DNA of 64,000 nucleotides from Arthrobacter agilis (GCF_002157505.1 NZ_NFSC01000031.1:310001-374000), one strand, 5' to 3'; positions 18,463 through 27,498 are shown, counted from the stretch's first letter. A program made the numbers and translations. The notes: generated by a model not told the origin, from the letters alone.

Positions 18463-19871
18463 CAGGCACCCTCCGGCGGTGCGCTGATGTGGACGACCTT
18501 CACCAGGGCGAACTCGTCGAGCAGTTCGGGTCCGTAGCCGAAGCCGGCCCCGCTGATGCCGCGGGGCTGGGCAGAACCGCCCGGCGCACCGCCGAAGACA
18601 GCGTTCACCTTGACGGTGCCGACGGCCAGTCCGGCGATGGCACGCTGGGCATGCGCGATACTGCCGGTGAGCACGGACGCGGCCAGGCCGTAGGGGCCGG
18701 CGGCAGCGAGGCGGAGCCCGTCGTCGAAGCTGTCGACCACGGTCACGGGCGCGACGGGCCCGAAGGTCTCCTCCGTCATGACCGTCATGGCCTCCGTGCA
18801 GCCCGCGAGGACCGTTGCGGGGTAGTGGGATCCGGGGCCTTCGGGCACGGTGCCACCCTCGAGGGGGTCGGCGCCGAGCTGGAGGGCTTCACGGACCTGG
18901 GCATCGACGGCGTCCCGCATGCGGCGATCCACCAGCGGGGGGAACGTCCCGCTCGCGTTCCGGCTCCGCGCCTCCTCGGTGAGAGCGGCCAGGAACGGTT
19001 CGGCGATGGCCCGGTGGACGTAGATGCGCTCCACGGACGTACAGATCTGGCCCGCGTTGGCGAAGGCGCCGAGGGCCGCCTGGCCTGCCGCCCACACCGG
19101 GTCGACGTCGGCGTCGACGATCAGGGGGTCGTTCCCGCCGTTCTCGCGGAGAACGTGCGCGCCGGTGAGGGACGCGGCGCGTGCGATCCGGGCCCCGGTG
19201 GCGCTCGAGCCGACGTGGGCGAAGACATCGACACCCGTCTCCATCGTGAGCATCTGGCCCACCCCGGCGCCGCCGGTGAGCGTGGTGAGGACACCGTCCG
19301 GGAAGGCCGGCTGCAGCAGTCGTCCGAGCAGTTCGCCCACGTGCGGGCACCGTTCGCTCGGCTTGTGGATGACGGTGTTGCCCGTGACGAGGGCTGCGCC
19401 GATGAGTCCTGCGGCGACGGCCACCGGGTCGTTCCAGGGGGTCAGGAGCACGGCGACTCCCCGCGGCTCGGCCACGGTGTAGTCGGTGGCGGTGACGGCT
19501 CCCCGGAGGCTGAGTCCGCGGTGGACGGGGCCGAGTTCCGCGTACTGCTCCAGCGTGGAAATCCCGGCTTCGATGCCGCCGAGCGCATCCTCGAGGGGCT
19601 TGCCGGTCTCCCGCGTGTTGAGTTCGGCGAGTTCACGGGCGCCGGCGCGGAGCGCACCTGCGGCCCGCCGGAGTGCGGCGCCCCGCTCGGCGGGACTCGT
19701 GGCCGCCCACTCGGGCTGAACGGTCCGTGCCAGTGAGACCGCGAGTGCCACCTGTTCGCGGGCAGCGCTGGGAAGGGTTCCCACCTCGCTGCCGTCCCGG
19801 GGATCGGAGATGGTGATCGACTCGTCCTCCTGCACATCAAGCGGGGAGTGTGCCTGGGAGTTGATGGACAT
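18462..19871 (-). CDS. Aldehyde dehydrogenase family protein
   Basis: NAD(P)-dependent oxidation of an aldehyde. Catalytic residues are present: Cys277 (GQICTSVERIYV), Glu243 (LRENGGNDP), oxyanion Asn147 (TPWNDP) and Lys170 in HKPSE. The 469-residue length is normal for the superfamily. The chosen ATG at 19871 has CGAGGAGAG upstream; the frame is open further upstream without a ribosome site. It is the first gene of the operon with hldE copy 1 and the GT2 gene, so its substrate may be a sugar-derived aldehyde, but this is inference. The closest general similarity is to succinate-semialdehyde or benzaldehyde dehydrogenase types. Confidence 0.9.
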   Translation of the reverse strand: MSINSQAHSPLDVQEDESITISDPRDGSEVGTLPSAAREQVALAVSLARTVQPEWAATSPAERGAALRRAAGALRAGARELAELNTRETGKPLEDALGGIEAGISTLEQYAELGPVHRGLSLRGAVTATDYTVAEPRGVAVLLTPWNDPVAVAAGLIGAALVTGNTVIHKPSERCPHVGELLGRLLQPAFPDGVLTTLTGGAGVGQMLTMETGVDVFAHVGSSATGARIARAASLTGAHVLRENGGNDPLIVDADVDPVWAAGQAALGAFANAGQICTSVERIYVHRAIAEPFLAALTEEARSRNASGTFPPLVDRRMRDAVDAQVREALQLGADPLEGGTVPEGPGSHYPATVLAGCTEAMTVMTEETFGPVAPVTVVDSFDDGLRLAAAGPYGLAASVLTGSIAHAQRAIAGLAVGTVKVNAVFGGAPGGSAQPRGISGAGFGYGPELLDEFALVKVVHISAPPEGA

Positions 19872-20131
19872 TGCTCTCCTCGATGTCGTGTACCGCCGCG
19901 GCATGGTTCCGCCGCACGGCTAGTGGTCCCGTACCCACCTTCCGTGCGTTCACACACGCCACCGGCCGATTTCTGCACCCGCGTCCATCAGCACGCTTAG
20001 CATAATGTGGCAGGAGGAGGGGCGGCCGCTTCACCGCTCCGGGAGAAGGCATGGACAGTAGCAGCAGCCCTGTGTAGAGGTGGAGAGGCACACCGGGCAC
20101 CGGGCGATCAGACACAGGAACGGGGATATAC

Positions 20132-21286
20132 GTGACGCAGCAGGACACGACGGCGGACTTCGGCGGGCGGCAGGACACGGCGCGGTCCGTCGGGCCCGTG
20201 CTCGCCCCGTTCGCGGACATCCGGCGGATCGCCGTCCTGCGCGGAGGCGGACTCGGCGACCTCATGTTCGCGATGCCGGCCATCGCGGCCCTCAAGAACC
20301 GGTACCCGGACGCGGAGATCACCCTCCTCGGCATGCCGGGCCACGCCGCCCTGCTCGAGGGCAGGCCGGGGCCCGTGTCCGCCGTCCTGGAGCTCCCGGT
20401 CTCTCCCGGCGTACGGCCGGGCGATGTGGACCCCGGTGCCGTCGACCGGTTCTTCGACGGGGTCCGCGGGTCCTTCGATCTCGCCGTCCAGCTCCACGGC
20501 GGCGGGCGCAATTCGAATCCCTTCCTGCTGCGCCTGGAAGCACGCCACACCATCGGGACGCGCACGCCCGACGCCGCGGGACTCGAACGGACCATCCCGT
20601 ACGTGTACTACCAGCACGAGGTGTTCCGCGCCCTCGAGGTGGTGGGCCTGGCCGGCGCGACGCCGGTCGACCTGGAGCCGCGGGTCCAGGTCCTGCCGGA
20701 GGAGGTCGAGCTCGCGGCCGGGCTGACGGGGAGCGGCGCGGTGATAGCACTGCACCCCGGCGCGACGGACCCGCGCCGGAGGTGGCCGTCGTCGTCCTTC
20801 GCGGACGTCGCCGTGAGGGCGGCGGCCGATGGCTGCGAGGTGCTGGTGGTCGGGGATGCCACGGACGTCCCGACGGCGGAGGAGATCGTGCGCCTCGCGC
20901 TCGACCGTGACCCGGAGGCGAACGTCCGTTCGCTCGCCGGACAGCTGACGCTCGGCGAGCTGACCGGGGTGCTGGACCGCAGCGCCGTCATGGTCGGCAA
21001 TGACAGCGGGCCGCGGCACCTGGCCCAGGCGGTCGGCACGCCGACCGTCGGCGTGTACTGGATCGGCAACGTGATCAACGCGGGAGCAATGGGACGATCG
21101 CTCCACCGCGTGCATTTCTCCTGGGTGACCTCGTGCCCGGTGTGCGGGGTGGATGTCACGCAGGTGGGCTGGACGGCCGAACGCTGCGAGCACGATGACT
21201 CGTTCGTTGCGACCGTCCAGCCCGACGCCGTCTACGCGGACGTGGCGGAACTCAGGGCCACGAGCCTTCTTCTGCGTGGGCGATGA
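20132..21286 (+). CDS. Glycosyltransferase family 9 (heptosyltransferase-like), copy 1
   Basis: GT9 enzymes transfer heptose from ADP-heptose in LPS-forming bacteria. The N-terminal RIAVLRGGGLGDLMFAMPA (about residues 31-49) and the C-terminal ALHPGATDPRRRWP and GNDSGPRHLAQAVGTP motifs are diagnostic of the GT-B heptosyltransferase fold. It has 384 residues and no signal peptide. The C terminus carries a cysteine group (SCPVCG, then RCEHD) of possible metal-binding type. The GTG start at 20132 follows GGGGA. It is monocistronic, divergent from the aldehyde dehydrogenase operon, and its last 35 bases overlap the convergent SDR gene. Confidence 0.9.
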   Translation: MTQQDTTADFGGRQDTARSVGPVLAPFADIRRIAVLRGGGLGDLMFAMPAIAALKNRYPDAEITLLGMPGHAALLEGRPGPVSAVLELPVSPGVRPGDVDPGAVDRFFDGVRGSFDLAVQLHGGGRNSNPFLLRLEARHTIGTRTPDAAGLERTIPYVYYQHEVFRALEVVGLAGATPVDLEPRVQVLPEEVELAAGLTGSGAVIALHPGATDPRRRWPSSSFADVAVRAAADGCEVLVVGDATDVPTAEEIVRLALDRDPEANVRSLAGQLTLGELTGVLDRSAVMVGNDSGPRHLAQAVGTPTVGVYWIGNVINAGAMGRSLHRVHFSWVTSCPVCGVDVTQVGWTAERCEHDDSFVATVQPDAVYADVAELRATSLLLRGR

Positions 21287-21977
21287 CCATCTCGCGGATC
21301 TCGCAGCTCTTGGGCTGAGAGAGCGCGAAGAGGATCGCCTCGGCGACGCGCTCCGGGTCGTTCAGCCGTGAATCGTCCTGCGGCTTGTACTGCTCGTCGC
21401 GGTCGTCGAAGAAGCGGGTCTTCATGCCGCCGGGGATGATCGTCGTGACGCCGATCTGGCCGGCGGTCTCCGCGGCCAGTGCCTGGGAGAACCCCATGAC
21501 GCCGAACTTGGAGGCGCAGTAGGCCGTCGCGTCGCCGACGGCCTTGATGCCCAGCGTCGAGGCGATCGTGACCACGCGGCCGTGTGTCTTCTTGAGGTAC
21601 GGCAGGGCGGCGCGGGCGGTCGAGGCGGTACCCAGGAGGTTCACGCCGATCACCTTCTCCCACTGGTCGGCGGGCACCGTGTCGAGGGCGCCGCACCGGT
21701 CGATGCCGGCAGCGGTGACGACGGCGTCCAGGCCGTCCATCGTCTCCGCGGCTTCCCGCACCGCCGCCTCGACGGCCTCGCGGTCCGCGACGTCGACCTC
21801 GAAGGCCTTGACGCCCGTCACGCGGCTGATGTCGCGGTCGAGCACCACGGGGGTGCCTCCCGCGGCGAGGACGCCCTGCACGATGGCCGCGCCGAGGCCC
21901 GAGCCTCCGCCGGTCACCAGGACGCGTCCGGGGTTGAAGCTCCTGCTTGCTGCGGGAGTTGGTGTGTTCTCAGTCAT
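21252..21977 (-). CDS. Short-chain dehydrogenase/reductase (classical type)
   Basis: NAD(P)-dependent oxidoreductase of 241 residues. The cofactor motif TGGGSGLG is at about 22-29 and the active site is Y153CASK157. This spacing (TGxxxGxG) and length define a classical SDR. It is not an extended SDR and so not the heptose epimerase HldD. The ATG at 21977 has GAAAGGA upstream. It lies 62 bases after hldE copy 2 at the end of the large glycan operon, so it may act on a sugar or lipid part of the same product. Its 3' end overlaps the convergent GT9 gene by 35 bases. Confidence 0.9.
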   Translation of the reverse strand: MTENTPTPAASRSFNPGRVLVTGGGSGLGAAIVQGVLAAGGTPVVLDRDISRVTGVKAFEVDVADREAVEAAVREAAETMDGLDAVVTAAGIDRCGALDTVPADQWEKVIGVNLLGTASTARAALPYLKKTHGRVVTIASTLGIKAVGDATAYCASKFGVMGFSQALAAETAGQIGVTTIIPGGMKTRFFDDRDEQYKPQDDSRLNDPERVAEAILFALSQPKSCEIREMVIAHAEEGSWP

Positions 21978-22039
21978 GCTGTTCCTTTCGTTGCGTGCGC
22001 CCGGCCGACGAGATGGACCGGGTGCGGGTCTGTAGCCGC

Positions 22040-23407
22040 TCAGCCGACGCGGGCGAGCGCGGCGGCAAGTTTCGTGGTGGAGCGGGCTGGAATGTAGGGG
22101 ACGGTGACCGTCCTGCCGCCCCAGCTGCTGACGAGGGCAGCTTCGGGGAGGTCCTCCGCGGCGTAGTCGCCGCCCTTGACCCAGATGTCGGGCTGCAGGC
22201 GCGAGATGGCGTTCTCGGGGGTCGACTCGCTGAAGATGAGCACCGCGTCGACGCATTCGAGGGCGGACAGCAGCTCGGCGCGGTCCTCCTGCTTGATGAT
22301 CGGCCGGTCCTCGCCCTTCAGCCCGCGCACCGACTCGTCGGAGTTGAGGCAGACGATGAGGCAGTCGCCGAGGCGCCGGGCCGCAGCGAGCGTGCGGGCG
22401 TGGCCTGCGTGCAGGAGGTCGAAGCACCCCCCGGTCGCCACCACCGTCCCCCCTGATTCCCGTGTCCGGCGGACCACGTTGAGGGCGTCGAGGCCGTCGA
22501 CGGGCAACTGCTCCGGGGTCTCCTCGCGGCTTCTGCCCATGGCTCCCACGCCTCCGGACGCGAGGAAGTGCGCGGCGGCTTCCGTCGCCTCCTGCGCGGC
22601 GCCGTCGATCGGAGCTCCCTGCGCCAGCCCGACGGCGAGCGCGGAGGCGAAGCGGTCACCGGCCCCGCAGGGGTCGGAGGCGGCCACGCGGGGCGCCGGC
22701 ACCACCTGGGGCAGGAGGCCGGCTGCTGCGACGAGCGCTCCGTGCTCCCCCATCGTGACGAGGACGGCCTTGCTCCGCCAGGTCGCGAGCAGCACCTCCG
22801 CAGCCGCGGCCGCCGCCTGCGTCCCCGACCCCCGGACGTCGGCGAAGCGGAGGGCCTCGCCGATGTTCGGGGTCACGGCGGCGACACCCGGGACGGGCTG
22901 CGCTCCGGCGGGATGGGGGTCCCAGACCACGGGGATCGATGCGGAGAGCGCCTCGAGGCGGGCGCGCAGGTCGTTGTTGGCGAGCAGCCCGCGGCCGTAG
23001 TCGGCGGCGATGATCGCGTCGGCCCCCTCGAGTGCCGAGAGCATGTCCCCGGTGCAGCCCGGGACGGGCGGCTTCGCGCACCCCTCGTCGAAGCGCACCA
23101 CGGGCTGCCCGGAGGCGCGGACGCGGGTCTTCACGGGCGTGGGTGCTCCCGAGGGGCCGGCGACGACGGTGATCCCGTCGAGTTCGGCACGCAGCAGCCC
23201 GGCGGCATCGTCCTCACCGAGGACGGTGACCAGGACGGCGTCGTGCCCGTCCGCCTGCAGCATGCGGGCCACGAGGCCTGCTCCCCCGGCGCGGCGCTGG
23301 ATCGCGTCGACGTCGACGACGGGCACGGGGGCGTCGGGCGAGAGCCGCCCGGCATCACCGGACAGGTCCGTGTCGAGCAGTACGTCTCCGACCACCACGA
23401 TCCTCAT
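22040..23407 (-). CDS. Bifunctional HldE-like kinase / nucleotidyltransferase, copy 2
   Basis: Same domain order as copy 1 but shorter (455 residues) and clearly diverged. The PfkB-type kinase half (about 1-290) has RRAGGAGLVARMLQADG and the catalytic GAGD (Asp251). The nucleotidyltransferase half (about 320-455) has HAGH at 333-336, CLNSDESVRGLKGEDRP and WVKGGDY. Both active sites look intact. The start ATG overlaps the gmhA stop by 4 bases. Two such fusions in one locus suggest either different nucleotide or heptose specificity, or that each contributes mainly one half-reaction. Confidence 0.87.
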   Translation of the reverse strand: MRIVVVGDVLLDTDLSGDAGRLSPDAPVPVVDVDAIQRRAGGAGLVARMLQADGHDAVLVTVLGEDDAAGLLRAELDGITVVAGPSGAPTPVKTRVRASGQPVVRFDEGCAKPPVPGCTGDMLSALEGADAIIAADYGRGLLANNDLRARLEALSASIPVVWDPHPAGAQPVPGVAAVTPNIGEALRFADVRGSGTQAAAAAAEVLLATWRSKAVLVTMGEHGALVAAAGLLPQVVPAPRVAASDPCGAGDRFASALAVGLAQGAPIDGAAQEATEAAAHFLASGGVGAMGRSREETPEQLPVDGLDALNVVRRTRESGGTVVATGGCFDLLHAGHARTLAAARRLGDCLIVCLNSDESVRGLKGEDRPIIKQEDRAELLSALECVDAVLIFSESTPENAISRLQPDIWVKGGDYAAEDLPEAALVSSWGGRTVTVPYIPARSTTKLAAALARVG

Positions 23408-24111
23408 CGCTGCTCCTCCCGGCGGCGGTGCACCTCTGCGTCGAAGGCACGGCAGATGGCGTGGAGGGCTATCAGGTGGCCCTCCTGGGCATTGGCGGAC
23501 GTCGCGTCGACCGCCACGTAGTCGTCCACGCACTCGGTCAGCGGATTGGGGCCAACGCCGGTGAGCGCCCAGGTGGTGATGCCGGCCGCACGCGCGGCCT
23601 CGACGGCATGGAGCAGGTTGGGGCTCTTGCCGCTCGTGCTCAGGAGCATGAGGATGTCCCCCGGACGGCCGTGGGCGCTCACCTGGCGGGCGAACATCCG
23701 GTCGAAGCCGTAGTCGTTGGCGATCGCCGTCACGGCGGAGCTCTCGGCGTGGAGCGAGATCGCGGAGAACGGCTCGCGTTCGCCGTCGAACCGGCCCACG
23801 AGTTCGGCGGTCAGGTGCTGTGCCTCGGCGGCGGAGCCACCGTTGCCCGCTGCGAGGAGGCGCTGGCCGGCCAGGAGCCGGTCCGCCATCTCCACGCCCC
23901 AGGCCGCCAGGGTGGCGGTGCTGCCGAGGAGGGACTCGACCGCCGGTGCGACGGCGCGCAGGTGCTCCAGGACGATCCGGTGCGAATCGGCCCGCACCCG
24001 GTCGGCCCTGCCGTCCGGGCTGCCCGGATCGAGGGGCGTAGCTGGTGGTGCGGCGGTCGGTGCTGCCGCGGTGCGCGTATCCGGGAATACGTCGGAGAAA
24101 TGCGTGGTCAC
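23404..24111 (-). CDS. gmhA: Sedoheptulose-7-phosphate isomerase
   Basis: First step of heptose activation: sedoheptulose 7-phosphate to D-glycero-D-manno-heptose 7-phosphate. SIS-domain protein with GNGGSAAEAQHLTAELVGRF and STSGKSPN. The zinc ligands seem conserved as His99, Glu103, Gln209 and His217, with almost the same spacing as in E. coli GmhA (61/65/172/180). The total of 235 residues includes an N-terminal extension of about 40 that is Pro/Ala/Asp-rich. The GTG at 24111 overlaps the GT4 stop by 4 bases; hldE copy 2 follows with another 4-base overlap. Confidence 0.92.
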   Translation of the reverse strand: MTTHFSDVFPDTRTAAAPTAAPPATPLDPGSPDGRADRVRADSHRIVLEHLRAVAPAVESLLGSTATLAAWGVEMADRLLAGQRLLAAGNGGSAAEAQHLTAELVGRFDGEREPFSAISLHAESSAVTAIANDYGFDRMFARQVSAHGRPGDILMLLSTSGKSPNLLHAVEAARAAGITTWALTGVGPNPLTECVDDYVAVDATSANAQEGHLIALHAICRAFDAEVHRRREEQR

Positions 24112-25400
24112 AGTGCCCTGCCTCCCGTGCTTTCGAGTCGACGCGCGGCACTGCGCCGCGCTGTTGCCGGTTGTGCGGACGCTGCCGCGCCCAGGGCCGT
24201 CTGGTAGGCCTTCTCGGTATCGGCCGCGATGCGGCTCCACGAATAGCGGGCCTTGACGCGGCGGTAGCCGTTGTCGCCGAGTTCGCGCCCCCACTCGGGA
24301 TCGGCGACGATGTCGGCGATGGCCGCCGCGATGGCCGCCGGGTCCTGCGGGGGGACGTGGAGCCCGGTCTTGCCGTCCACCACGGTGTCCACGAGCCCGC
24401 CGACGGCCGCGGCGATCACGGGGACCCCGCAGGCCATCGCCTCGAGCGGGACGATGCCGAACGGCTCGTACCAGGGCGCGCAGACCACGGCGTCGGCGCT
24501 CCGGAGGACCGCGGGCATCTCGGCACGCGACACCTGGCCCCGGAGGACGACCCTGTCGCCGACGCCGAGGTCGACCGCCAGCGCGCGGAGCCGCTGCGCC
24601 TCGGGATCGTCCTCGAGCCCGGTGGAGTTGCCCGCGCCGCCCACGATGACGAGTTCGACGTCGTCGCGCCCTCTGTCGGCGAGCTCGCGCAGGGCGCTGA
24701 TCGCGAGGTCCATGCCCTTGCGGGGCACGAGGCGGCCCACGCTCACGATCCGGTGGGCTCGTCCGCGCTCCTCCACCGGGCCGCGCGGGGTGAACAGTTC
24801 GAGGTCCACGCCGCAGGGGGCGATCGACACCCGGCTGCCCGGGACACCCATGGCCTTGAGTTCGAAGACCTCGTCCGAGCAGGTGGCGACGATGCGGTCG
24901 GCGCTCCGGCCCACCATCGTCTCGAGCATGAGGCGCTCGGACGGGCTGGTGTCCTCGGCGCCCTGGTGACGGCGCTTGACCGTTCCGAGCGCGTGGAAGG
25001 TCTGGAGAACCTGCACCGGGCGCCCGGCGGCCCGTGACTGTCCGGCGGCGTCGAGCGCTGCGAGTCCCGACATCCAGAAGTGCCCGTGCACGATGTCCGG
25101 TGGCTCGGTGCCCCAGTCCTCCACGATGCCCGCGGCGAGTTCGCCCATGTAGGGCAGCAGCATGTCCTTCGGGACGCTGCGCACGGGTCCCGCGGTGATG
25201 TGCACGACCTCCAGCCTCGGGTCGGTCCGGACGCGGTCAGGGAGGGCCGGGTCGTCGCGGCGCGTGTACACCGTGACCTCGTGTCCCCGGCGGGCGAGCG
25301 CGAGGGACAGTTCGGCCACATGGACGTTCTGCCCGCCGGCATCCACGCCCCCCAACGCCGCGAGTGGGCTTGCATGCTCAGACACCATCGATATCCTCAC
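24108..25400 (-). CDS. Glycosyltransferase family 4
   Basis: Retaining GT-B enzyme of 430 residues. The N-terminal GGVDAGGQNVHVAEL (about 17-31) resembles the sugar-phosphate acceptor loop of the MshA/sucrose synthase group. The C-terminal EPFGIVPLEAMACG contains the donor-binding EX7E motif. Residues after about 400 are a basic Ala/Arg tail. No signal peptide. The GTG at 25400 overlaps the previous gene's stop, and the 3' end overlaps gmhA, both by 4 bases. Its acceptor could be a phosphorylated sugar or lipid; the donor is unknown. Confidence 0.9.
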   Translation of the reverse strand: MRISMVSEHASPLAALGGVDAGGQNVHVAELSLALARRGHEVTVYTRRDDPALPDRVRTDPRLEVVHITAGPVRSVPKDMLLPYMGELAAGIVEDWGTEPPDIVHGHFWMSGLAALDAAGQSRAAGRPVQVLQTFHALGTVKRRHQGAEDTSPSERLMLETMVGRSADRIVATCSDEVFELKAMGVPGSRVSIAPCGVDLELFTPRGPVEERGRAHRIVSVGRLVPRKGMDLAISALRELADRGRDDVELVIVGGAGNSTGLEDDPEAQRLRALAVDLGVGDRVVLRGQVSRAEMPAVLRSADAVVCAPWYEPFGIVPLEAMACGVPVIAAAVGGLVDTVVDGKTGLHVPPQDPAAIAAAIADIVADPEWGRELGDNGYRRVKARYSWSRIAADTEKAYQTALGAAASAQPATARRSAARRLESTGGRAL

Positions 25401-26398
25401 TGCGCTTTCCTTTCTGTTACCGCCAGGACCGGGTGCCGCGTCGGGTCCTGCGCCAGGACGTCGTCCCAGTCGGCGAGGAACCGGGCGAGCCCGTACCGTG
25501 CGAGTGCCGCCTCCCGGGCAGCCAGTCCCCGTGTCCGGGCTTCGTCCGGGTCGTCGATCAGGCGTGCCGCCATCCGCACGAGGTCGTCGATGCTGGTCGA
25601 GATGGCTCCGGCCTCGGGCGGCACCGCGCGTGCCGCCTCCGTCGTTGCGAGCGCCAGCACGGGAAGCCCGACGTGCATGGCTTCCAGGAGGGAGAGTCCG
25701 AGGGAGGTCCAGCGCAGTGGGTGGACGTAGGCCCGCGAGCGTCCGAGCCGGGCGTGCAGTTCGGCCATGGAGAGGTCTCCGCCGATGCGCAGCTCCCCGG
25801 GGCCGAGGTCGAGCGTGTCCGCGAGCTGGTCCGTGCCCATGCCGAAGACCTCCAGCGGGGCGACGCCCGCGAACCGCGGAAGGAGGTCCGTCCCGGTGAT
25901 GCGTCCGCGCCGGACGGGCTCGTTGATGACGGCGGCGAGCTGCTCGAGCTCACCGCTGTAGAGGTACCCCGGGTCGACGATGCCGTGCTCGATGACGCGG
26001 GTCCTCGCGGCGCCGTTGTCCCAGAAGAGCTCGTTGAAGTGGGTGACGTGGATGACCGGGATGTCGGTCTGCCCGGCGAGCGGGTGCACGGTGCCGACGA
26101 TGTCACGGCGCGGCGTGTTGTGCTCGAGGAAGACGGCCGGGAGGTCCCGCCCCGGCGTGCGCCCGAGGAGCCGCTCGCACTCGGCGATCTCCTCGACCCG
26201 CTGCAGGACGACGACGTCGATGTCCGCGTCCCGGAGGTCGGAGGGCGCCACCTCGATGACGGAGGCCGGCCAGTCGCGGCCGGCACGGCCGAGGCCCCAC
26301 GCGCCGCCGTCGGGGGTGGTCGGCAGCACGTAGGTGTGTGTACCCCTCACGAAGGCATCGGTCCACCCTCCGTGGACGTGCCATAACAGGATCCTCAT
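25397..26398 (-). CDS. Glycosyltransferase (GT-B, GT4-like)
   Basis: 333-residue protein starting MRILLWHVHGGW. The C-terminal TSLGLSLLEAMHVGLPVLAL is the GT4 donor-site pattern with its Glu residues, and HARLGRSRAYVHPLRW is the usual preceding block. The N-terminal half is short and diverged (FLEHNTPRRD, VTHFNELFWDNG). No signal peptide or membrane helix. It is joined to both neighbours by ATGA or GTGA overlaps in the gmhB-GT9-GT-GT4-gmhA-hldE operon. Its substrate is unknown. Confidence 0.85.
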   Translation of the reverse strand: MRILLWHVHGGWTDAFVRGTHTYVLPTTPDGGAWGLGRAGRDWPASVIEVAPSDLRDADIDVVVLQRVEEIAECERLLGRTPGRDLPAVFLEHNTPRRDIVGTVHPLAGQTDIPVIHVTHFNELFWDNGAARTRVIEHGIVDPGYLYSGELEQLAAVINEPVRRGRITGTDLLPRFAGVAPLEVFGMGTDQLADTLDLGPGELRIGGDLSMAELHARLGRSRAYVHPLRWTSLGLSLLEAMHVGLPVLALATTEAARAVPPEAGAISTSIDDLVRMAARLIDDPDEARTRGLAAREAALARYGLARFLADWDDVLAQDPTRHPVLAVTERKAQ

Positions 26399-27498
26399 CG
26401 GTTTCCCCTCGTTGTTCTGCGGCCTTCTGTGCGGCCGATGCTGCGGCGTGAGCCGAGTGACGATATTCCGGAGCTGAGCCGGAGGACGGCGTCGACGACG
26501 TCCTCCGGGGAGACGTTGGACAGGCACGGGTGGCCCTGGACGGGGCAGATGCGGGCCCGGCTGAGCGCACACGCGGCCTGCTGGTCGCCCAGCAGTTCGA
26601 CGGGCACGCGGTAGGGCGCCCAGCGGATCGCCGGCACGACGGGCGAGAAGAGGCAGACGACGGGTGTGCCGACGGCGGCCGCCAGGTGCGCGGGACCGGT
26701 GTTCCCGGTGACGACGACGGACGCTCCGGCGAGGACGGAGCCCAGCGTGGCGAGGTCCGTCCGTCCGCCGAGGTCCAGGGCCTCCGGTCCGGCGACGGTG
26801 GAGGTCAGGTCGGTCTCGTTCGGCCCGCCGGTGACGACGACGCGGAACCCGGCCGCGGTCAGGAGCTCGACGGCGGCCGCATGGTGCAGCGGCGGCCAGG
26901 CGCGCGCGGGCACGGATGCCCCGGGGTGCACGACGACGTAGGGCCCGCGTCCCACGAGCTCCGACGCGTCGGTGAGGTTGGTGACCTGGAGCCTGCCGTC
27001 GTCGCCGGGGGCCAGGGCGTAGCCCGCGGCCTCCGCGATGCCCAGCGCGCGCTCGGCCTCCGGCTGGTCCTCCGGGAAGTCCTCCCCGGGCTTCAGCCGC
27101 ACGTCGAGGAGCGAGCCCGCATAGTCGACGGACGCACCGGCGATCCGCCGCACTCCCGCCAGCCGGAGCAGCAGCGCGAGCGGCAGGGGTGACTGGTGGA
27201 ACGACGTCAGGAGAACGGCCTCGTCCACGTCCAGAGCCAGCACCGCGTCGTGCAGTTCCCCGACGAGTTCGGGCGTGGGCTCGGGCGGAGGATCCACGAT
27301 CCAGGGAGCGGACCAGGTGAGAACGTCGACGACGCCGGGCAGGAGCCGGGCGGCCGCGGCCCCCTGCGGCCCGCACAGCATGACGACGTCGTTCGGGGAG
27401 TCCCCGTGGTCCCCCGCGGCGATCGCGCGGACGGCCGGCCCCGCGAGGAGCACGTCCCCGGCGCTGTCGAGCCGGGCCACCAGCACGCGCCGCCTCAT
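26395..27498 (-). CDS. Glycosyltransferase family 9 (heptosyltransferase-like), copy 2
   Basis: GT-B enzyme of 367 residues with the GT9 motifs: VLVARLDSAGDVLLAGPAVRA (about 5-25), VHPGASVPARAWPP and GNTGPAHLAAAVGTPVVCLF. A CALSRARICPVQGHPCL segment near the C terminus resembles the cysteine region of copy 1. Basic tail of about 25 residues. The ATG at 27498 overlaps the gmhB stop by 4 bases. Because it sits directly after gmhB in the operon, it is the strongest candidate for a true heptosyltransferase here. Confidence 0.9.
   Translation of the reverse strand: MRRRVLVARLDSAGDVLLAGPAVRAIAAGDHGDSPNDVVMLCGPQGAAAARLLPGVVDVLTWSAPWIVDPPPEPTPELVGELHDAVLALDVDEAVLLTSFHQSPLPLALLLRLAGVRRIAGASVDYAGSLLDVRLKPGEDFPEDQPEAERALGIAEAAGYALAPGDDGRLQVTNLTDASELVGRGPYVVVHPGASVPARAWPPLHHAAAVELLTAAGFRVVVTGGPNETDLTSTVAGPEALDLGGRTDLATLGSVLAGASVVVTGNTGPAHLAAAVGTPVVCLFSPVVPAIRWAPYRVPVELLGDQQAACALSRARICPVQGHPCLSNVSPEDVVDAVLRLSSGISSLGSRRSIGRTEGRRTTRGNR

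Noticed and set aside
21252-21977. SDR gene as the missing HldD epimerase
   Set aside because: Classical SDR motif and length; HldD is an extended SDR with a different glycine spacing.
22040-24151. A 703-codon minus frame joining hldE copy 2 to upstream sequence
   Set aside because: The upstream part is gmhA in another frame; HldE homology begins at the ATG at 23407, which overlaps the gmhA stop.
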